From Pseudomonas sp. TTU2014-080ASC (lineage in GTDB: Bacteria > Pseudomonadota > Gammaproteobacteria > Pseudomonadales > Pseudomonadaceae), in assembly GCF_001446935.1 (NCBI RefSeq), contig NZ_LKKK01000011.1, positions 1-64,000 of the forward strand: a DNA stretch of 64,000 bases. The letters are read 5' to 3'. This document shows, piece after piece, positions 24,787 to 35,078 of this stretch (within the stretch, counting starts at the first letter, position 1; the number at the start of each line of letters is the position of its first letter). The notes beneath the pieces are model-generated. The model worked only from the letters and a program-made list of their open reading frames with translations, ran no database searches and was not told the DNA's origin. Both the position numbers and the translations under genes were made by a program.

Positions 24787-27772
24787 TGTCCAAGTGCAGC
24801 GAAGTGGAAACACTGCCATCGCTGTTGGCCTCGGTTTGGCTGGACTCAATGATCAGCAGGCGGGTGTCCGGCAAGCCGCCGCGCTCGACCAGGTAATCCT
24901 TGATTGCGGAGGATCGGGCCACGCCCAGCTGCCGTAGCAGGGTCTGGTTTTGGGCCCAGGACTGAATCACGGCATCGCGCATTTTGCTGATACGTTCTTC
25001 ATCCGGCAGCTCCTTCCACTCTGCAGGCGGCTGTTGCTTCAGGCGGGTTCGGTAGATGCCTTCGATCAGCACTTCCTTGTCATCTTCATCGACCACCAGT
25101 TCGCTGGCATCCGCCGGGACTTTATCGCCGCGGCGCTGAAGGATCTTGTACCAGTTGTTCTGGTACTCACGCTCAAGGCGAGCGGCAGCGACCAGCGGGC
25201 CATCGCTGCTGGCGGAGCTTTTACCTTCAATCTCAAGACGCAGCGCCGGGCGCTCTTTAAGGGCGCTGGCCAGGGTGTCCAGGGACTTCTGCGCGGAACC
25301 GTTCAGTTCATCGCTGCCTGCAGCAAAGGTAACGCTGCCGAGGTCGACATCATTGCCTCCAGCGACCAAGCCGCCAATGAACTTGAATGGCGCTTGAGCG
25401 GCGCGCAGCACCAAGTTACGCAGGGTCTGCCAGACAATCGGCATGACGCTGAACTCAGGGTTGTTGAGGTCGCCTGTGACCGGCAGGGAGATTTCGATAT
25501 TGCCTTTGGTGTCTTTAAGCAGGGCCACGGCCAGGCGGATCGGCAGGTCCATGGCGTCCTTACTTTCGATTTTGTCGCCGAGCTGGAGGTTTTCCAGCAG
25601 CAGTTTGTTCTCGGCGTTCAGTTTGCCTTGCTCGATCTGGTAGTGCAGGTCCAGATTTAAACGGCCCTTGCGGATGCTCAGTCCGGCGAATTTGCCCGAG
25701 TAGGGCGTCAGGTTAGCTAGTTCGACGTTTTTGAAGCTGGTGGCGATATCCAGGCTGTTCATCGGATCAAACGGTGTCAGTTTGCCTTTGATGGTCACTG
25801 GCGCGTACTTGTCGACCTTACCTTTGATATCCACCGCCGCCGCTTTCGGGCTTTGGTTATCCAGCGTGCCGATCTGTCCGTTCATCTGGCCGATGGCGGT
25901 GGCGAAGTTAGGTTGCAGGCTGAAGTCGGCGAAGTTGGCCGAACCGTCCTGAATGCTGATGCCACCAATGCGGATCGGCATGGGCTTCTCTGCGGCGGCC
26001 TTGCTGTTGGTGGGGGCCTGAGCAGTACCGGAGCCTTTTTGCTCAATCACCAGTTCGCTGATGTTGGTGCTCATGTCTTCATTGATGATGAAGCGCACAT
26101 AGGGCTGTTGCAGTTTGATCTGGTTGATCGCCAAGCCTTTGCCGTGCTGATAGTTAATGCCATCCACCTGCACTTGGCGCCACTTCAGCAGGTCGCGGTC
26201 TTTGATGGTGTCGAGGGTGTGCAGTTGATTGATCTGCGCCTGGCCGTCGACGCTGAAGGCTAGCGGTTCGGTGCTTTGTAGGTTGGCGTTGAGGTCACTG
26301 CTGAGCATGCCGCTGCGCAGCTCCAAGCGCACAAACGGGCTGATATAGGACTGGGCAACGCGCAGGTCGATGTCGCGGGTGCTGACTTTTAGCTTGGCTG
26401 TGGTGGGTGTGAGTTGTACCTGGCCTTCGGCCTTGAGTGTGCCGCTCTTGTTTACGCCGGTGTCTATTTTGAGGTCGAAAGGCGAGGTGCCGAGGCTGTC
26501 GAAGTCGGTGATGTCGATGTTCAGCGGGGCCAGATCGACAGTGGTTTTGGCTCCGTCAGCACGATCCGCCAGGTGCACGTTGTAGTCGCGCATCTGCACG
26601 TCACGCAGGATGACTTGCCAAGGTTTGGCTGGCTCGTTAGCGGCTGGCTCTGTCGCGGCTTGGGCGGCTGCAGGTTCTGCGTTGTCTGCAGTTTCTGTGG
26701 TGGCTGGCGCTGCTGCTTGGGCGGTGCTTGGCTCGGTTATAGCGGCCGCTTTGGGCTCTGCTTTGGCGGGTTGGCTGGCGAACAGTTTCTGCCAGTCGAG
26801 CTGGCCGTCGGCTTCGCGGGCTGCCCAGGTTTCCAGCTTGTTGCTGCGGATTTTGCCGACTACCACCTGCTGTTTGGCGAGGTCGACGCTGGTTTCGCTG
26901 ACCTCAAGGCTTTGCACGCGTATCAGCGGTTTGTCCGCCGGGGTCTTGATCGCCAGTGAGGTAACGGCGACCTGAGCGTTGTTGAGCAGCAGCTCAGTGC
27001 CTTTGGACAGGTCCACGGTGTAGTCGCTGCTGAGGTTTACCGAGCCGTCTTCCAGTACCAATGGCACGGCGTCGCGCACATATGGCCACACCGCCTTAAG
27101 TTTGCCGTCGGTGATTTTCAGACTGCCGCTGGATTTGAACGGGATCAGGCTCAGGGTGCCGGTCCAGTCGATACGCCCGCCGTAAGGGCCGAGCGCCACC
27201 AGGTTCATTTCGGCGTTGTCGTCAGGCAGGGTGCTGAGGTTGAACAGTTCGAAGCTCAGGTCGTCGTATAGGAACTCAATCGGCTCGCTTGGACGTAGAT
27301 CTTGAAAGTGCACATTGCCGGTCGTGAGCTTGATGCGCTCGATCAGCATAGGGAATGGTTCGCTCGGCTCTGCTGGTTCCGGGGCATTGCTGGGCGGAAT
27401 ATTGAATAGCTGGGCGAGGTTGAGGTTGCCCTCTTTATCGAACAGCACCTCGGTTTTCGGGCTGTCCAGTTCGACGTTGGCCAGATGCAGGTAGCGCTTC
27501 CAGGCACTGTCGAGTTGCAGGTCGGCGTACAGACGTTCAAAGCCGACTTGTTGTTTGTCAGCCTCGCCAATATTCAGCCCCCAGACGCTCAGCTCAAGGG
27601 TGAAAGGATTGAGTTGGATGCGTTGCAGTGAGGCTGGCACTGCTGCGTAGTTCGCAAGCTGCTGATTGGCTACACGCAAAGCAATACCGGGCAGAATCAG
27701 AAACCCCAGCAGGCTGTATAAACCCACTGCGATGGCAAGGGCGCTAGCTGCGCGTTTCAATCCTTTTGGCAT
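24779..27772 (-). CDS. DUF748 (AsmA-like) membrane-anchored protein
   Basis: A 997-residue protein with one N-terminal membrane segment (about 8-30), then a long periplasmic body of DUF748/AsmA-like beta repeats. A low-complexity Ala/Pro/Glu/Thr linker (about 335-385) interrupts it. AsmA-like proteins are thought to bridge the envelope for lipid transport; that role here is inference. It heads a three-gene minus-strand unit with two DUF2845 genes. Confidence 0.85.
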   Translation of the reverse strand: MPKGLKRAASALAIAVGLYSLLGFLILPGIALRVANQQLANYAAVPASLQRIQLNPFTLELSVWGLNIGEADKQQVGFERLYADLQLDSAWKRYLHLANVELDSPKTEVLFDKEGNLNLAQLFNIPPSNAPEPAEPSEPFPMLIERIKLTTGNVHFQDLRPSEPIEFLYDDLSFELFNLSTLPDDNAEMNLVALGPYGGRIDWTGTLSLIPFKSSGSLKITDGKLKAVWPYVRDAVPLVLEDGSVNLSSDYTVDLSKGTELLLNNAQVAVTSLAIKTPADKPLIRVQSLEVSETSVDLAKQQVVVGKIRSNKLETWAAREADGQLDWQKLFASQPAKAEPKAAAITEPSTAQAAAPATTETADNAEPAAAQAATEPAANEPAKPWQVILRDVQMRDYNVHLADRADGAKTTVDLAPLNIDITDFDSLGTSPFDLKIDTGVNKSGTLKAEGQVQLTPTTAKLKVSTRDIDLRVAQSYISPFVRLELRSGMLSSDLNANLQSTEPLAFSVDGQAQINQLHTLDTIKDRDLLKWRQVQVDGINYQHGKGLAINQIKLQQPYVRFIINEDMSTNISELVIEQKGSGTAQAPTNSKAAAEKPMPIRIGGISIQDGSANFADFSLQPNFATAIGQMNGQIGTLDNQSPKAAAVDIKGKVDKYAPVTIKGKLTPFDPMNSLDIATSFKNVELANLTPYSGKFAGLSIRKGRLNLDLHYQIEQGKLNAENKLLLENLQLGDKIESKDAMDLPIRLAVALLKDTKGNIEISLPVTGDLNNPEFSVMPIVWQTLRNLVLRAAQAPFKFIGGLVAGGNDVDLGSVTFAAGSDELNGSAQKSLDTLASALKERPALRLEIEGKSSASSDGPLVAAARLEREYQNNWYKILQRRGDKVPADASELVVDEDDKEVLIEGIYRTRLKQQPPAEWKELPDEERISKMRDAVIQSWAQNQTLLRQLGVARSSAIKDYLVERGGLPDTRLLIIESSQTEANSDGSVSTSLHLDSE

Positions 27773-27870
27773 AAGACGTCGTCACTCCTGTACTAAACCT
27801 GCACGGAGTATGGCACGACCTTTGTGTGATGTGATGCACCAATTTGGTCGTGTATTCGGAGCAGATGTAT

Positions 27871-28887
27871 TCAGAATTTCAGAACCAGGGTTTTCAGTGG
27901 CGGTTGTTCGTCTTGAGACGGGAAGTCCTTAGCTGGCGTGATTATCTGGCAGTCGCGCACCGGCCGGCCGAGTTTTTCCGCACAGCGCAGGACTTGCGTG
28001 CGCCAGTCATCCATCACCACTTTGGCCAGGTTGTTACAGCAGATCAGGGTGCCATCATCGGCTGTGGCCAGAATCGCTGGTTTGAGCAGGCTTTGGTAAT
28101 CGCGCAGCAGGTCAACCGTGCCAAATGCGCTCTTGGCCCAGGCGGGCGGATCGAGGAACACTAGGTCGAACTGGCGCGCTTCCAGTCGCGGGTAATGCGG
28201 CAGTTTTTGTCCGCGTCTCGCGTTAATCGGCAGCCCGGCGAGTTGGCGAATCGCTGGGAAATAATCGGACTGGATGAACTGCATGACAGGTAACTCTGGA
28301 TTGAGCTGGCCGTTCTCGCGGCCGACGGCCAGATTACCTTCGGCGAAGTCCAGATTGACCACTTCCCGCGCTCCACCTGCAGCTGCACTCAGGCCAACAC
28401 CGCAGGTATAGGCGAACAGGTTGAGTACGCTTTTACCTGCACTGTGCTGTTTTACCCAGCCGCGCGCGTTACGCAGGTCGAGGAAAAGCAGCGGGTCTTG
28501 CCCTGCATGACGGCCGCGCACCCGGTAGTTAAGGCCCCATTCGTGGCCAATCATGTCTTCCAGAGCGGCGGCTTCCGGTTGATAGATGCTGTCTGTACGG
28601 TCGATGCGGGAGTTGCTTCGGGAGCGGTCGTTGTAGACCAGTTGCAGCGGCTGTTCGAGGTGTTGACGGACTTCGTCCGCAATCAGTGCAAGATCGTCAC
28701 TGGAGATGCTGGTGTGAAAACTCTGCACCATCAGCTGCGGGCCGTAACGGTCGACGGTCAGGCCGCTGGCACCTTCCTGGCTGCCGTGGAACAGGCGGTA
28801 GCAGTCTGTGCCTTGTGCGTGCAGTTCGCCCAGCAGGTTGTCACGGTTACGCAGGGCGGCGCGCAGCGCCTGATTCAAGGAAGACAT
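27871..28887 (-). CDS. Class I SAM-dependent rRNA methyltransferase, RlmI-like
   Basis: A 338-residue protein of the RlmI/YccW family. The AdoMet site is KSVLNLFAYTCGVGLSAAAGGA, and the catalytic-type motif FDLVFLDPPAWAKS follows. The ATG at 28887 is used; the upstream in-frame TTG (28908) is unlikely. It lacks the full N-terminal PUA domain of E. coli RlmI, so the exact rRNA target is uncertain. Confidence 0.82.
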   Translation of the reverse strand: MSSLNQALRAALRNRDNLLGELHAQGTDCYRLFHGSQEGASGLTVDRYGPQLMVQSFHTSISSDDLALIADEVRQHLEQPLQLVYNDRSRSNSRIDRTDSIYQPEAAALEDMIGHEWGLNYRVRGRHAGQDPLLFLDLRNARGWVKQHSAGKSVLNLFAYTCGVGLSAAAGGAREVVNLDFAEGNLAVGRENGQLNPELPVMQFIQSDYFPAIRQLAGLPINARRGQKLPHYPRLEARQFDLVFLDPPAWAKSAFGTVDLLRDYQSLLKPAILATADDGTLICCNNLAKVVMDDWRTQVLRCAEKLGRPVRDCQIITPAKDFPSQDEQPPLKTLVLKF

Positions 28888-29022
28888 GCGAAGCGCCTTG
28901 GAATGCAAAAGGAGAAGCGGGCAAGTTTATCAGAGTCGTTTCGCGCTGGTCGGCTGAGTCGGGCCGATTGGGATTGGCCAGATTTGCGGCTGATGCCGAG
29001 GCCTGAGTCAAAAGCGGGAATA

Positions 29023-29050
29023 AAAATGCCGGCACTAAGGCCGGCATTTT
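29023..29050. terminator. Bidirectional hairpin terminator
   Basis: An 11-bp stem (AAAATGCCGGC with GCCGGCATTTT) with A/T tracts on both sides. It lies just after the stop of the minus-strand thiolase gene and upstream of the methyltransferase gene. Confidence 0.85.
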
Positions 29051-29065
29051 CATTGCGCGGAGGTA

Positions 29066-30244
29066 TTAGCGCTCAATAGCCAGCGCTACGCCCTGACCGC
29101 CACCGATGCACAGGGTTGCGAGGCCTTTCTTGGCGTCACGTTTGATCATCTCGTGCAGCAGGGTGACCAGCACGCGGCAGCCCGAGCCGCCAATCGGGTG
29201 GCCCAGTGCAATGGCGCCGCCGTTGACGTTGACTTTGCTGCTATCCCAGTTCAGCTCTTTGCCCACAGCCAGAGCCTGGGCTGCGAAGGCTTCGTTGGCT
29301 TCGATCAGGTCCAGATCAGCCAACTGCCAACCCGCTTTGCTCAGGCAGCGCTGGGTTGCGCCAACTGGGCCGATGCCCATGATTGCCGGGTCTACACCTG
29401 CGTTGGCGTAGCTGGCGATTTTTGCCAGAACCGGAAGGCCCAGTTCGGCAGCCTTGCTGGCGCTCATCAGCAGAACAGCAGCCGCGCCGTCGTTAAGGCT
29501 GGAGGCGTTACCGGCGGTCACGGTGCCGTCTTTCTTGAAGGCTGGTTTGAGTTTGGCCAGGGACTCGGCCGTGGTACCGGCACGTGGCTGCTCGTCAGTG
29601 GCGAAGGCGATTGGGTCACCTTTGCGCTGCGGGATCATGATCGGGGTGATTTCGTCAGCAAAGCGTCCTGCCTCAATGGCGGCGACAGCTTTCTGTTGGG
29701 AGGCGGCGGCGAAGGCGTCTTGCTCTTCACGGCTGATGTTGTATTTGTCCACCAGATTCTCGGCGGTGATGCCCATGTGGTAGTCGTTGAAGGCATCCCA
29801 CAGGCCGTCGGTGATCATGGTATCGATCACTTTGCTGTGGCCCATGCGCAGACCGGTACGGGCACCTGGCATGACGTACGGGGACAGGCTCATGTTCTCC
29901 ATGCCGCCAGCGATGATCACCTCGGCATCACCACAGCGGATGGCTTGAGCAGCCAAATGCAGGGCTTTCAGGCCGGAGCCGCAGACTTTGTTCAAGGTCA
30001 GGGCCGGCACCGCGTGAGGCAGGCCAGCGAGGATTGCGGCCTGACGAGCCGGGTTTTGCCCGGAACCTGCGGTCAGCACCTGGCCGAGGATCACTTCGTC
30101 GACCTGAGCTCCGTCCAGTTTTGTTTGTTCCAGCAGGCGGCGGATCACGGCAGCGCCCAGCTCCGGAGCCGGGATATTCGCCAGAGAACCTTGGAAGCTA
30201 CCAATGGCAGTACGGGTGGCAGCAACGATAACAACGTCTTGCAT
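29066..30244 (-). CDS. Acetyl-CoA acetyltransferase (biosynthetic-type thiolase)
   Basis: A 392-residue thiolase that joins or splits acetyl-CoA and acetoacetyl-CoA. The nucleophile C88 is in [10 protein letters not shown], the active-site His is in [10 protein letters not shown], and the second Cys is in CIGGGQGVA. Length and motifs fit AtoB/PhaA-type enzymes. It stands alone, with a clear terminator. Whether it serves polyester synthesis, ketone use or another path is not shown by its neighbours. Confidence 0.93.
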   Translation of the reverse strand: MQDVVIVAATRTAIGSFQGSLANIPAPELGAAVIRRLLEQTKLDGAQVDEVILGQVLTAGSGQNPARQAAILAGLPHAVPALTLNKVCGSGLKALHLAAQAIRCGDAEVIIAGGMENMSLSPYVMPGARTGLRMGHSKVIDTMITDGLWDAFNDYHMGITAENLVDKYNISREEQDAFAAASQQKAVAAIEAGRFADEITPIMIPQRKGDPIAFATDEQPRAGTTAESLAKLKPAFKKDGTVTAGNASSLNDGAAAVLLMSASKAAELGLPVLAKIASYANAGVDPAIMGIGPVGATQRCLSKAGWQLADLDLIEANEAFAAQALAVGKELNWDSSKVNVNGGAIALGHPIGGSGCRVLVTLLHEMIKRDAKKGLATLCIGGGQGVALAIER

Positions 30245-30337
30245 AACGCGATCCTTACAGTGATAAGCGCCGCCAGGCGCGAAAGAGGGCTATGTTGGCA
30301 TATCGGGTTGGCGTGCGAACAGCGTCACAAGGGCGAC

Positions 30338-31216
30338 TTAAGTCGCAATTGGCAGCCCCATGCGCCTGCGCGCCCGGTGAACTGCGCCGCTGCGTACGGC
30401 CCAGCGTAGGAGTGGGGCAAACTTGTTCACAGAGGCTTGAATCAGGCGGCTGCGTGTCGGGCTGATCTGTTGGCCGAGCATGGATTGTGCCCAGTCCGGT
30501 AACAGGTCGATACCCGCCTGCATAAACAGTTTGCCCATCGGTGCAGCCAGTGCACTGGGCGCTGGTGCTGCGAGCAGAATACGAAGAATTTCCAGCGAGC
30601 GTTCATCGCACAGTAGTTCTGCTTTCATGGTGTGCAGGTAGGCATTAACTTCACTGCGTGAGCGCGGAACACTTGAGGCCCCTAAACGCTCGGCAACCAG
30701 CGCTATCTCATCGTAGTAGCGATCCTGATCGGCACCAGACAAGTGCGGGTTGCGGTAGCGCAAGTGCGCCTGCAGGAAGCTGTAAACCTCCGCCACATGC
30801 ACCCAGGTCAGCAGATCCGGGTCACTCGCTGCATAAGGGCGGCCATCCGGCGCAGTGCCGGTAACGCGCAGGTGGATGGTTTTGACTTTATCGATGAGCC
30901 AGTCGGCATCGGCGCGAGAGGCGAAGGTTGTGCCGGAGACGAACTGGCCGGTGCGGCGCAGGCGGCCGAGCAGGTCTTCGCGGAAGTTGGAGTGGTCCCA
31001 CACGCCGGCTAGAGCCAGCGGATGCAGGGCTTGCAAGAGCAGGGCGCTGATGCCGCCGATCAGCATGCTGGAGAAGTCGCCGTGGACTTTCCAGCATACT
31101 GAGTCCGGCCCGAACAGACCCGGATCGCCTTTGGGGTTTTCGTAATCAATCTGCCCAAGTGCTACGCCGCTGAGGCTTAGCACTTGGCTTTCGATACGGC
31201 GGCGCAGCACTTCCAT
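30338..31216 (-). CDS. MpaB-like oxygenase family protein (DUF2236)
   Basis: A 292-residue protein of the DUF2236/MpaB family. Characteristic parts are the GDFSSMLIGGISALLLQALHP segment near residues 46-66, the GTTFASR segment, and a central HVAEVYSFLQA. Some family members are haem-dependent oxygenases; the substrate here is unknown. It follows acs by 45 nt on the same strand. Confidence 0.82.
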   Translation of the reverse strand: MEVLRRRIESQVLSLSGVALGQIDYENPKGDPGLFGPDSVCWKVHGDFSSMLIGGISALLLQALHPLALAGVWDHSNFREDLLGRLRRTGQFVSGTTFASRADADWLIDKVKTIHLRVTGTAPDGRPYAASDPDLLTWVHVAEVYSFLQAHLRYRNPHLSGADQDRYYDEIALVAERLGASSVPRSRSEVNAYLHTMKAELLCDERSLEILRILLAAPAPSALAAPMGKLFMQAGIDLLPDWAQSMLGQQISPTRSRLIQASVNKFAPLLRWAVRSGAVHRARRRMGLPIAT

Positions 31217-31261
31217 TACACAACAAACTCAATCGGCTGCCGGAGCTGACTCCGGCGTGGT

Positions 31262-33199
31262 TCAGCGGTTCAGGCGTTGCTCAATCAGGCTGTCGACAAC
31301 GCTTGGGTCAGCCAGGGTCGAGGTGTCGCCCATGTTTTCCAGCTCGTTGCAGGCGATCTTACGCAGAATGCGGCGCATGATCTTGCCCGAGCGGGTTTTC
31401 GGTAGACCGGGCGCCCACTGGATCAGTTCAGGTTTAGCGAAGCTGCCGATTTCCTTGCCTACCAGCGTCAGCAGGTCTTTCTTCAGTTCTTCGCTCAGCT
31501 CGATGCCCTTCATCGGGGTGATGAAGGCATAAATGCCCTGACCTTTAACGTCATGGGGATAACCCACGACTGCGGCCTCTGCGACAGCGTCATGAAGCAC
31601 CAGGGCGCTCTCCACTTCGGCGGTGCCGATGCGGTGGCCGGAGACGTTGATAACGTCATCGACGCGGCCGGTGATCCAGTAGTAGCCGTCTTCATCGCGA
31701 CGCGCACCGTCGCCGCTGAAGTAGTAGCCCGGGTATGGCTTGAGGTAGGTGTCGATCATCCGCTGGTGATCACCGAAGACGCTGCGAATCTGGCTCGGCC
31801 AGCTGCTCTTAATCGCCAGCACGCCTGAGCCCGGACCGTCGATCTCTTTGCCTTGCTCATCCAGCAGCACTGGCTGCACGCCGAAGAATGGGCGGGTCGC
31901 CGATCCTGGCTTGAGGTCGGTTGCGCCGGGCAGCGGGGTAATCAGAATCGCGCCGGTTTCGGTCTGCCACCAGGTGTCCACAATAGGGCAGCGGCACTCG
32001 CCGACCACGTGGTAATACCATTCCCAGGCTTCCGGGTTGATAGGTTCACCCACGCTACCAAGCAGGCGCAGGCTCTTGCGCGAGGTACTTTCGACCGGGC
32101 CAGTGCCTTCGCGCATCAGCGCGCGCAGGGCGGTTGGCGCGGTGTAGAAGATGTTGACCTGGTGTTTGTCGATGACTTCCCAGAAGCGTGAAGCCGTCGG
32201 GTAGTTCGGCACGCCCTCGAAGATCAGGCTGGTCGCACCGTTGGCCAGCGGGCCATAGACGATATAGCTGTGTCCGGTTACCCAGCCCACGTCTGCGGTG
32301 CACCAGTAGACGTCGCCTTCGTGGTAATCGAAGACATATTTATGGGTCATGGCCGCCATCAGCAGGTAGCCGCCGGTGGTGTGCAGTACGCCTTTGGGCT
32401 TACCGGTGGAGCCGGAGGTGTAGAGGATAAACAGCGGGTCTTCCGCATCCATCGGCTCCGGCGGGCAGTCGGCCGACGCTTCACTCAGCGCCTGGTGGTA
32501 CCAGATGTCGCGGCCTTCCACCCAATTGATCTCGCCCTGCGTACGCTCCACCACAACCACGGTGGAAACATCCGGGCAGCTTTGCAGGGCTTTGTCGATG
32601 TTGGCCTTGAGCGGGATGTATTTGCCGCCACGCACGCCTTCATCAGCAGTGATTACGGTGCGGCAGTCGGCGTCGAGAATACGGTCGCGCAGGGCGTCCG
32701 GGGAGAAGCCACCGAAGACGACCGAGTGCACCGCGCCGATGCGGGCGCAGGCGAGCATGGCGTAGGTGGCTTCAGGAATCATCGGCATGTAGATGCAAAC
32801 ACGGTCACCTTTTTTCACGCCACGGCTTTTCAGCACATTGGCCAGGCGGCTGACGTTGTGGTGCAGCTTGTTGTAGGTGATGTGGGCGGATTCGCTGGGG
32901 TCGTCACCTTCCCAGATAAAGGCGATTTGCTCGCCGCGTTTTTCCAGGTGACGGTCGATGCAGTTGTAGCTGACGTTCAGCTGACCACCTTTGAACCAGG
33001 CACCGTTGCCTTGCAGCAAATCGCCGCTGCGTACGCTGTCCCAAGGTTTGTACCAGTCCAGAAAACGTGTGGCTTGCTCGGCCCAGAACGTGTCGGGCTG
33101 GTCGATGGACTGCTGATAGAGGTGCAGGTAATCATCATTATTCAGATGAGCACGCTGGCGCACGGCATCTGTTACCGGATGACGGGTAATTTCGAACAT
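31262..33199 (-). CDS. acs: Acetyl-coenzyme A synthetase
   Basis: A 645-residue AMP-forming ligase that makes acetyl-CoA from acetate. The adenylate-forming core [11 protein letters not shown], the DTWWQTETG motif, and the C-terminal lysine motif [10 protein letters not shown] are all present; acetylation of that Lys is the known control in the family. The ATG at 33199 with AAGGACA upstream is used; the frame open to 33265 is not. A strong palindrome lies 42 nt upstream. Confidence 0.95.
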   Translation of the reverse strand: MFEITRHPVTDAVRQRAHLNNDDYLHLYQQSIDQPDTFWAEQATRFLDWYKPWDSVRSGDLLQGNGAWFKGGQLNVSYNCIDRHLEKRGEQIAFIWEGDDPSESAHITYNKLHHNVSRLANVLKSRGVKKGDRVCIYMPMIPEATYAMLACARIGAVHSVVFGGFSPDALRDRILDADCRTVITADEGVRGGKYIPLKANIDKALQSCPDVSTVVVVERTQGEINWVEGRDIWYHQALSEASADCPPEPMDAEDPLFILYTSGSTGKPKGVLHTTGGYLLMAAMTHKYVFDYHEGDVYWCTADVGWVTGHSYIVYGPLANGATSLIFEGVPNYPTASRFWEVIDKHQVNIFYTAPTALRALMREGTGPVESTSRKSLRLLGSVGEPINPEAWEWYYHVVGECRCPIVDTWWQTETGAILITPLPGATDLKPGSATRPFFGVQPVLLDEQGKEIDGPGSGVLAIKSSWPSQIRSVFGDHQRMIDTYLKPYPGYYFSGDGARRDEDGYYWITGRVDDVINVSGHRIGTAEVESALVLHDAVAEAAVVGYPHDVKGQGIYAFITPMKGIELSEELKKDLLTLVGKEIGSFAKPELIQWAPGLPKTRSGKIMRRILRKIACNELENMGDTSTLADPSVVDSLIEQRLNR

Positions 33200-33240
33200 G
33201 GCGGTGTCCTTGTTTTTGTGTTCCGCGATGTTCATAAGGG

Positions 33241-33264
33241 TGAACCAAGCAGTTGCTTGGTTCA
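33241..33264. promoter_or_regulatory. Near-perfect 24-bp palindrome upstream of acs
   Basis: Arms TGAACCAAGCA and TGCTTGGTTCA with only GT between. It lies in the 102-bp pgi-acs spacer, 42 nt before the acs ATG. There is no T run after it on the minus strand, so an operator is at least as likely as a terminator. Confidence 0.55.
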
Positions 33265-33301
33265 AGCCCTGTTTGAGATTTTACTGCTTCACTTTCTGGG
33301 T

Positions 33302-34966
33302 TTAACCACGATGACGATCGCGGAAATGGGCAATCAGACCTTGGGTCGAGGAGTCGCTGGCAGGTTCGTCTAACTGGCCAGTTAGACGCTGATAAACGCC
33401 TTTGCCCAGCTCTTTGCCCAGCTCAACGCCCCATTGGTCAAAGGCGTTAATGCCCCAGATCGCGCTTTGTACGAACACTTTGTGCTCATACAGCGCTACC
33501 AGTGCGCCGAGGTTGGTCGGGTCGATGCGGTTCAGTACCAGCATATTGCTTGGACGATTGCCCGGAATCACCTTGTGCGGTGCCAGACGCTGCACATCGG
33601 CTTCATTCAGGCCCTGGTCACGCAGCTCCTGCTCGGCTTCTTCGCGGGTTTTGCCGTGCATCAGTGCCTGACTCTGCGACAGGCAGTTGGCGAACAGCCA
33701 CTGATGATGGTCAGCCAGCGGGCTGAAGCTGTTGACCGGAACCAGGAAATCAGCCGGGATCAGCTCAGTACCTTGGTGTAGCAGTTGATGGTAAGCATGC
33801 TGGCCGTTACAGCCCACGCCGCCCCAGATCACCGGGCCGGTGCTGAAATCGACTGGTGTGCCGTCCTGACGGACTGACTTGCCGTTGGATTCCATATCCA
33901 GCTGTTGCAGGTGCTTGGTGAAGTTACGCAGGTAATGGTCGTAGGGCAGAATTGCCTGGCTTTTCGCACCCCAGAAATTGCCGTACCAGATCCCCAGCAA
34001 TGCCATTAGCACTGGCATGTTCTGTTCCAGCGGCGTCTGGGTGAAGTGCTGGTCCATGGCATACGCGCCGGCCAACAGTTCTTTGAAGTTGGCAATGCCA
34101 ATGGTCAGAGCAATCGGTAAACCGATGGCCGACCATAGTGAATAGCGTCCGCCAACCCAGTCCCACATCGGGAAGATGTTTTTGGCTTTGATGCCGAACT
34201 TGATAGCGGCCTCAGGGTTACTGGTAACGGCAATAAAGTGCTTGTACAGCTCGTTTTCTGGCGCGCCCAAGGCTAAGAACCAGTCTCGTGCAGCTAACGC
34301 GTTCTTCAGGGTTTCCAGGGTGCCAAAGGACTTGGATGAGACAATAAACAGCGTGGTTTGCGGATTCAGGCGCGCGGTCAGTTCGCGGAACTCGCTGCCG
34401 TCGATATTCGCCAGGTAGTGGCAGCGCACGCCGCGTTGAGTAAACGGGCGCAGGGCTTCGGAAACCAGCTGTGGGCCGAGAAAGGAGCCGCCGATGCCAA
34501 TATTGACCACGTCGGTGATGGGCTTGTCGGTGTAGCCACGCCACAAGCCGCTGTGAATCTGGGTGACCAGCTCGGTCATCTGATTAAGAACACGGTGGAC
34601 CTGAGGGATCAAGTCGACGCCGTCGAGCTTCAGGGTGCGTCCGATCGGGCTGCGCAGGGCTGTGTGCAGGGCTGCGCGATCTTCAGTGCTGTTGACCTTG
34701 TCACCGTTGAACAACTGCACAATCGACTCATTCAGGTGGGCCTGCTCGGCCAGCTCGATCAACAGTTTTACAGTGGTGTCGTCGATCAGGTTCTTCGAAT
34801 AGTCCAGCAACAAACCGCACTTGTTCAAAGAAAACCGGGCGAAGCGTTGGGCGTCACTGGCAAATGCTTCCCGCATGTTGAACGTGTTCATCCGTTCACG
34901 GTGTTCACGCAGCGCTTGCCAGGCCGGTAAGCGGGTAACGTCATGCGGCTGTTGGTAATAAGCCAT
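33302..34966 (-). CDS. pgi: Glucose-6-phosphate isomerase
   Basis: A 554-residue enzyme interconverting glucose-6-phosphate and fructose-6-phosphate. Signature segments are present: the sugar-phosphate loop [23 protein letters not shown], and the C-terminal [14 protein letters not shown]. In its place between panC and acs it follows P. aeruginosa gene order, except that panD is missing. A terminator at 35003 separates it from panC, so it has its own promoter. Confidence 0.96.
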   Translation of the reverse strand: MAYYQQPHDVTRLPAWQALREHRERMNTFNMREAFASDAQRFARFSLNKCGLLLDYSKNLIDDTTVKLLIELAEQAHLNESIVQLFNGDKVNSTEDRAALHTALRSPIGRTLKLDGVDLIPQVHRVLNQMTELVTQIHSGLWRGYTDKPITDVVNIGIGGSFLGPQLVSEALRPFTQRGVRCHYLANIDGSEFRELTARLNPQTTLFIVSSKSFGTLETLKNALAARDWFLALGAPENELYKHFIAVTSNPEAAIKFGIKAKNIFPMWDWVGGRYSLWSAIGLPIALTIGIANFKELLAGAYAMDQHFTQTPLEQNMPVLMALLGIWYGNFWGAKSQAILPYDHYLRNFTKHLQQLDMESNGKSVRQDGTPVDFSTGPVIWGGVGCNGQHAYHQLLHQGTELIPADFLVPVNSFSPLADHHQWLFANCLSQSQALMHGKTREEAEQELRDQGLNEADVQRLAPHKVIPGNRPSNMLVLNRIDPTNLGALVALYEHKVFVQSAIWGINAFDQWGVELGKELGKGVYQRLTGQLDEPASDSSTQGLIAHFRDRHRG

Positions 34967-35002
34967 GGGGCGGGTTCCTTGTCCTGGCGTGACAATATCT
35001 GC

Positions 35003-35029
35003 AAAAAAGCCCGGTTTTTTAGACCGGGC
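35003..35029 (-). terminator. Terminator after panC
   Basis: On the minus strand, a 7-bp stem (GCCCGGT with ACCGGGC) is followed by six T residues, 50 nt after the panC stop. It closes the pcnB-folK-panB-panC unit. Confidence 0.88.
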
Positions 35030-35078
35030 CTGCGAGTGTAACTGTAGCTGAGAACCTGTAATAGCCTGCCAGTTTCAC

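Noticed and set aside
29153..30409. Open frame of 418 codons opposite the thiolase gene
   Set aside because: The thiolase on the minus strand has full active-site motifs; this frame has no domain and no ribosome site.
32270..33373. Open frame of 367 codons opposite acs
   Set aside because: Acetyl-CoA synthetase motifs lie on the other strand; this frame is a shadow.
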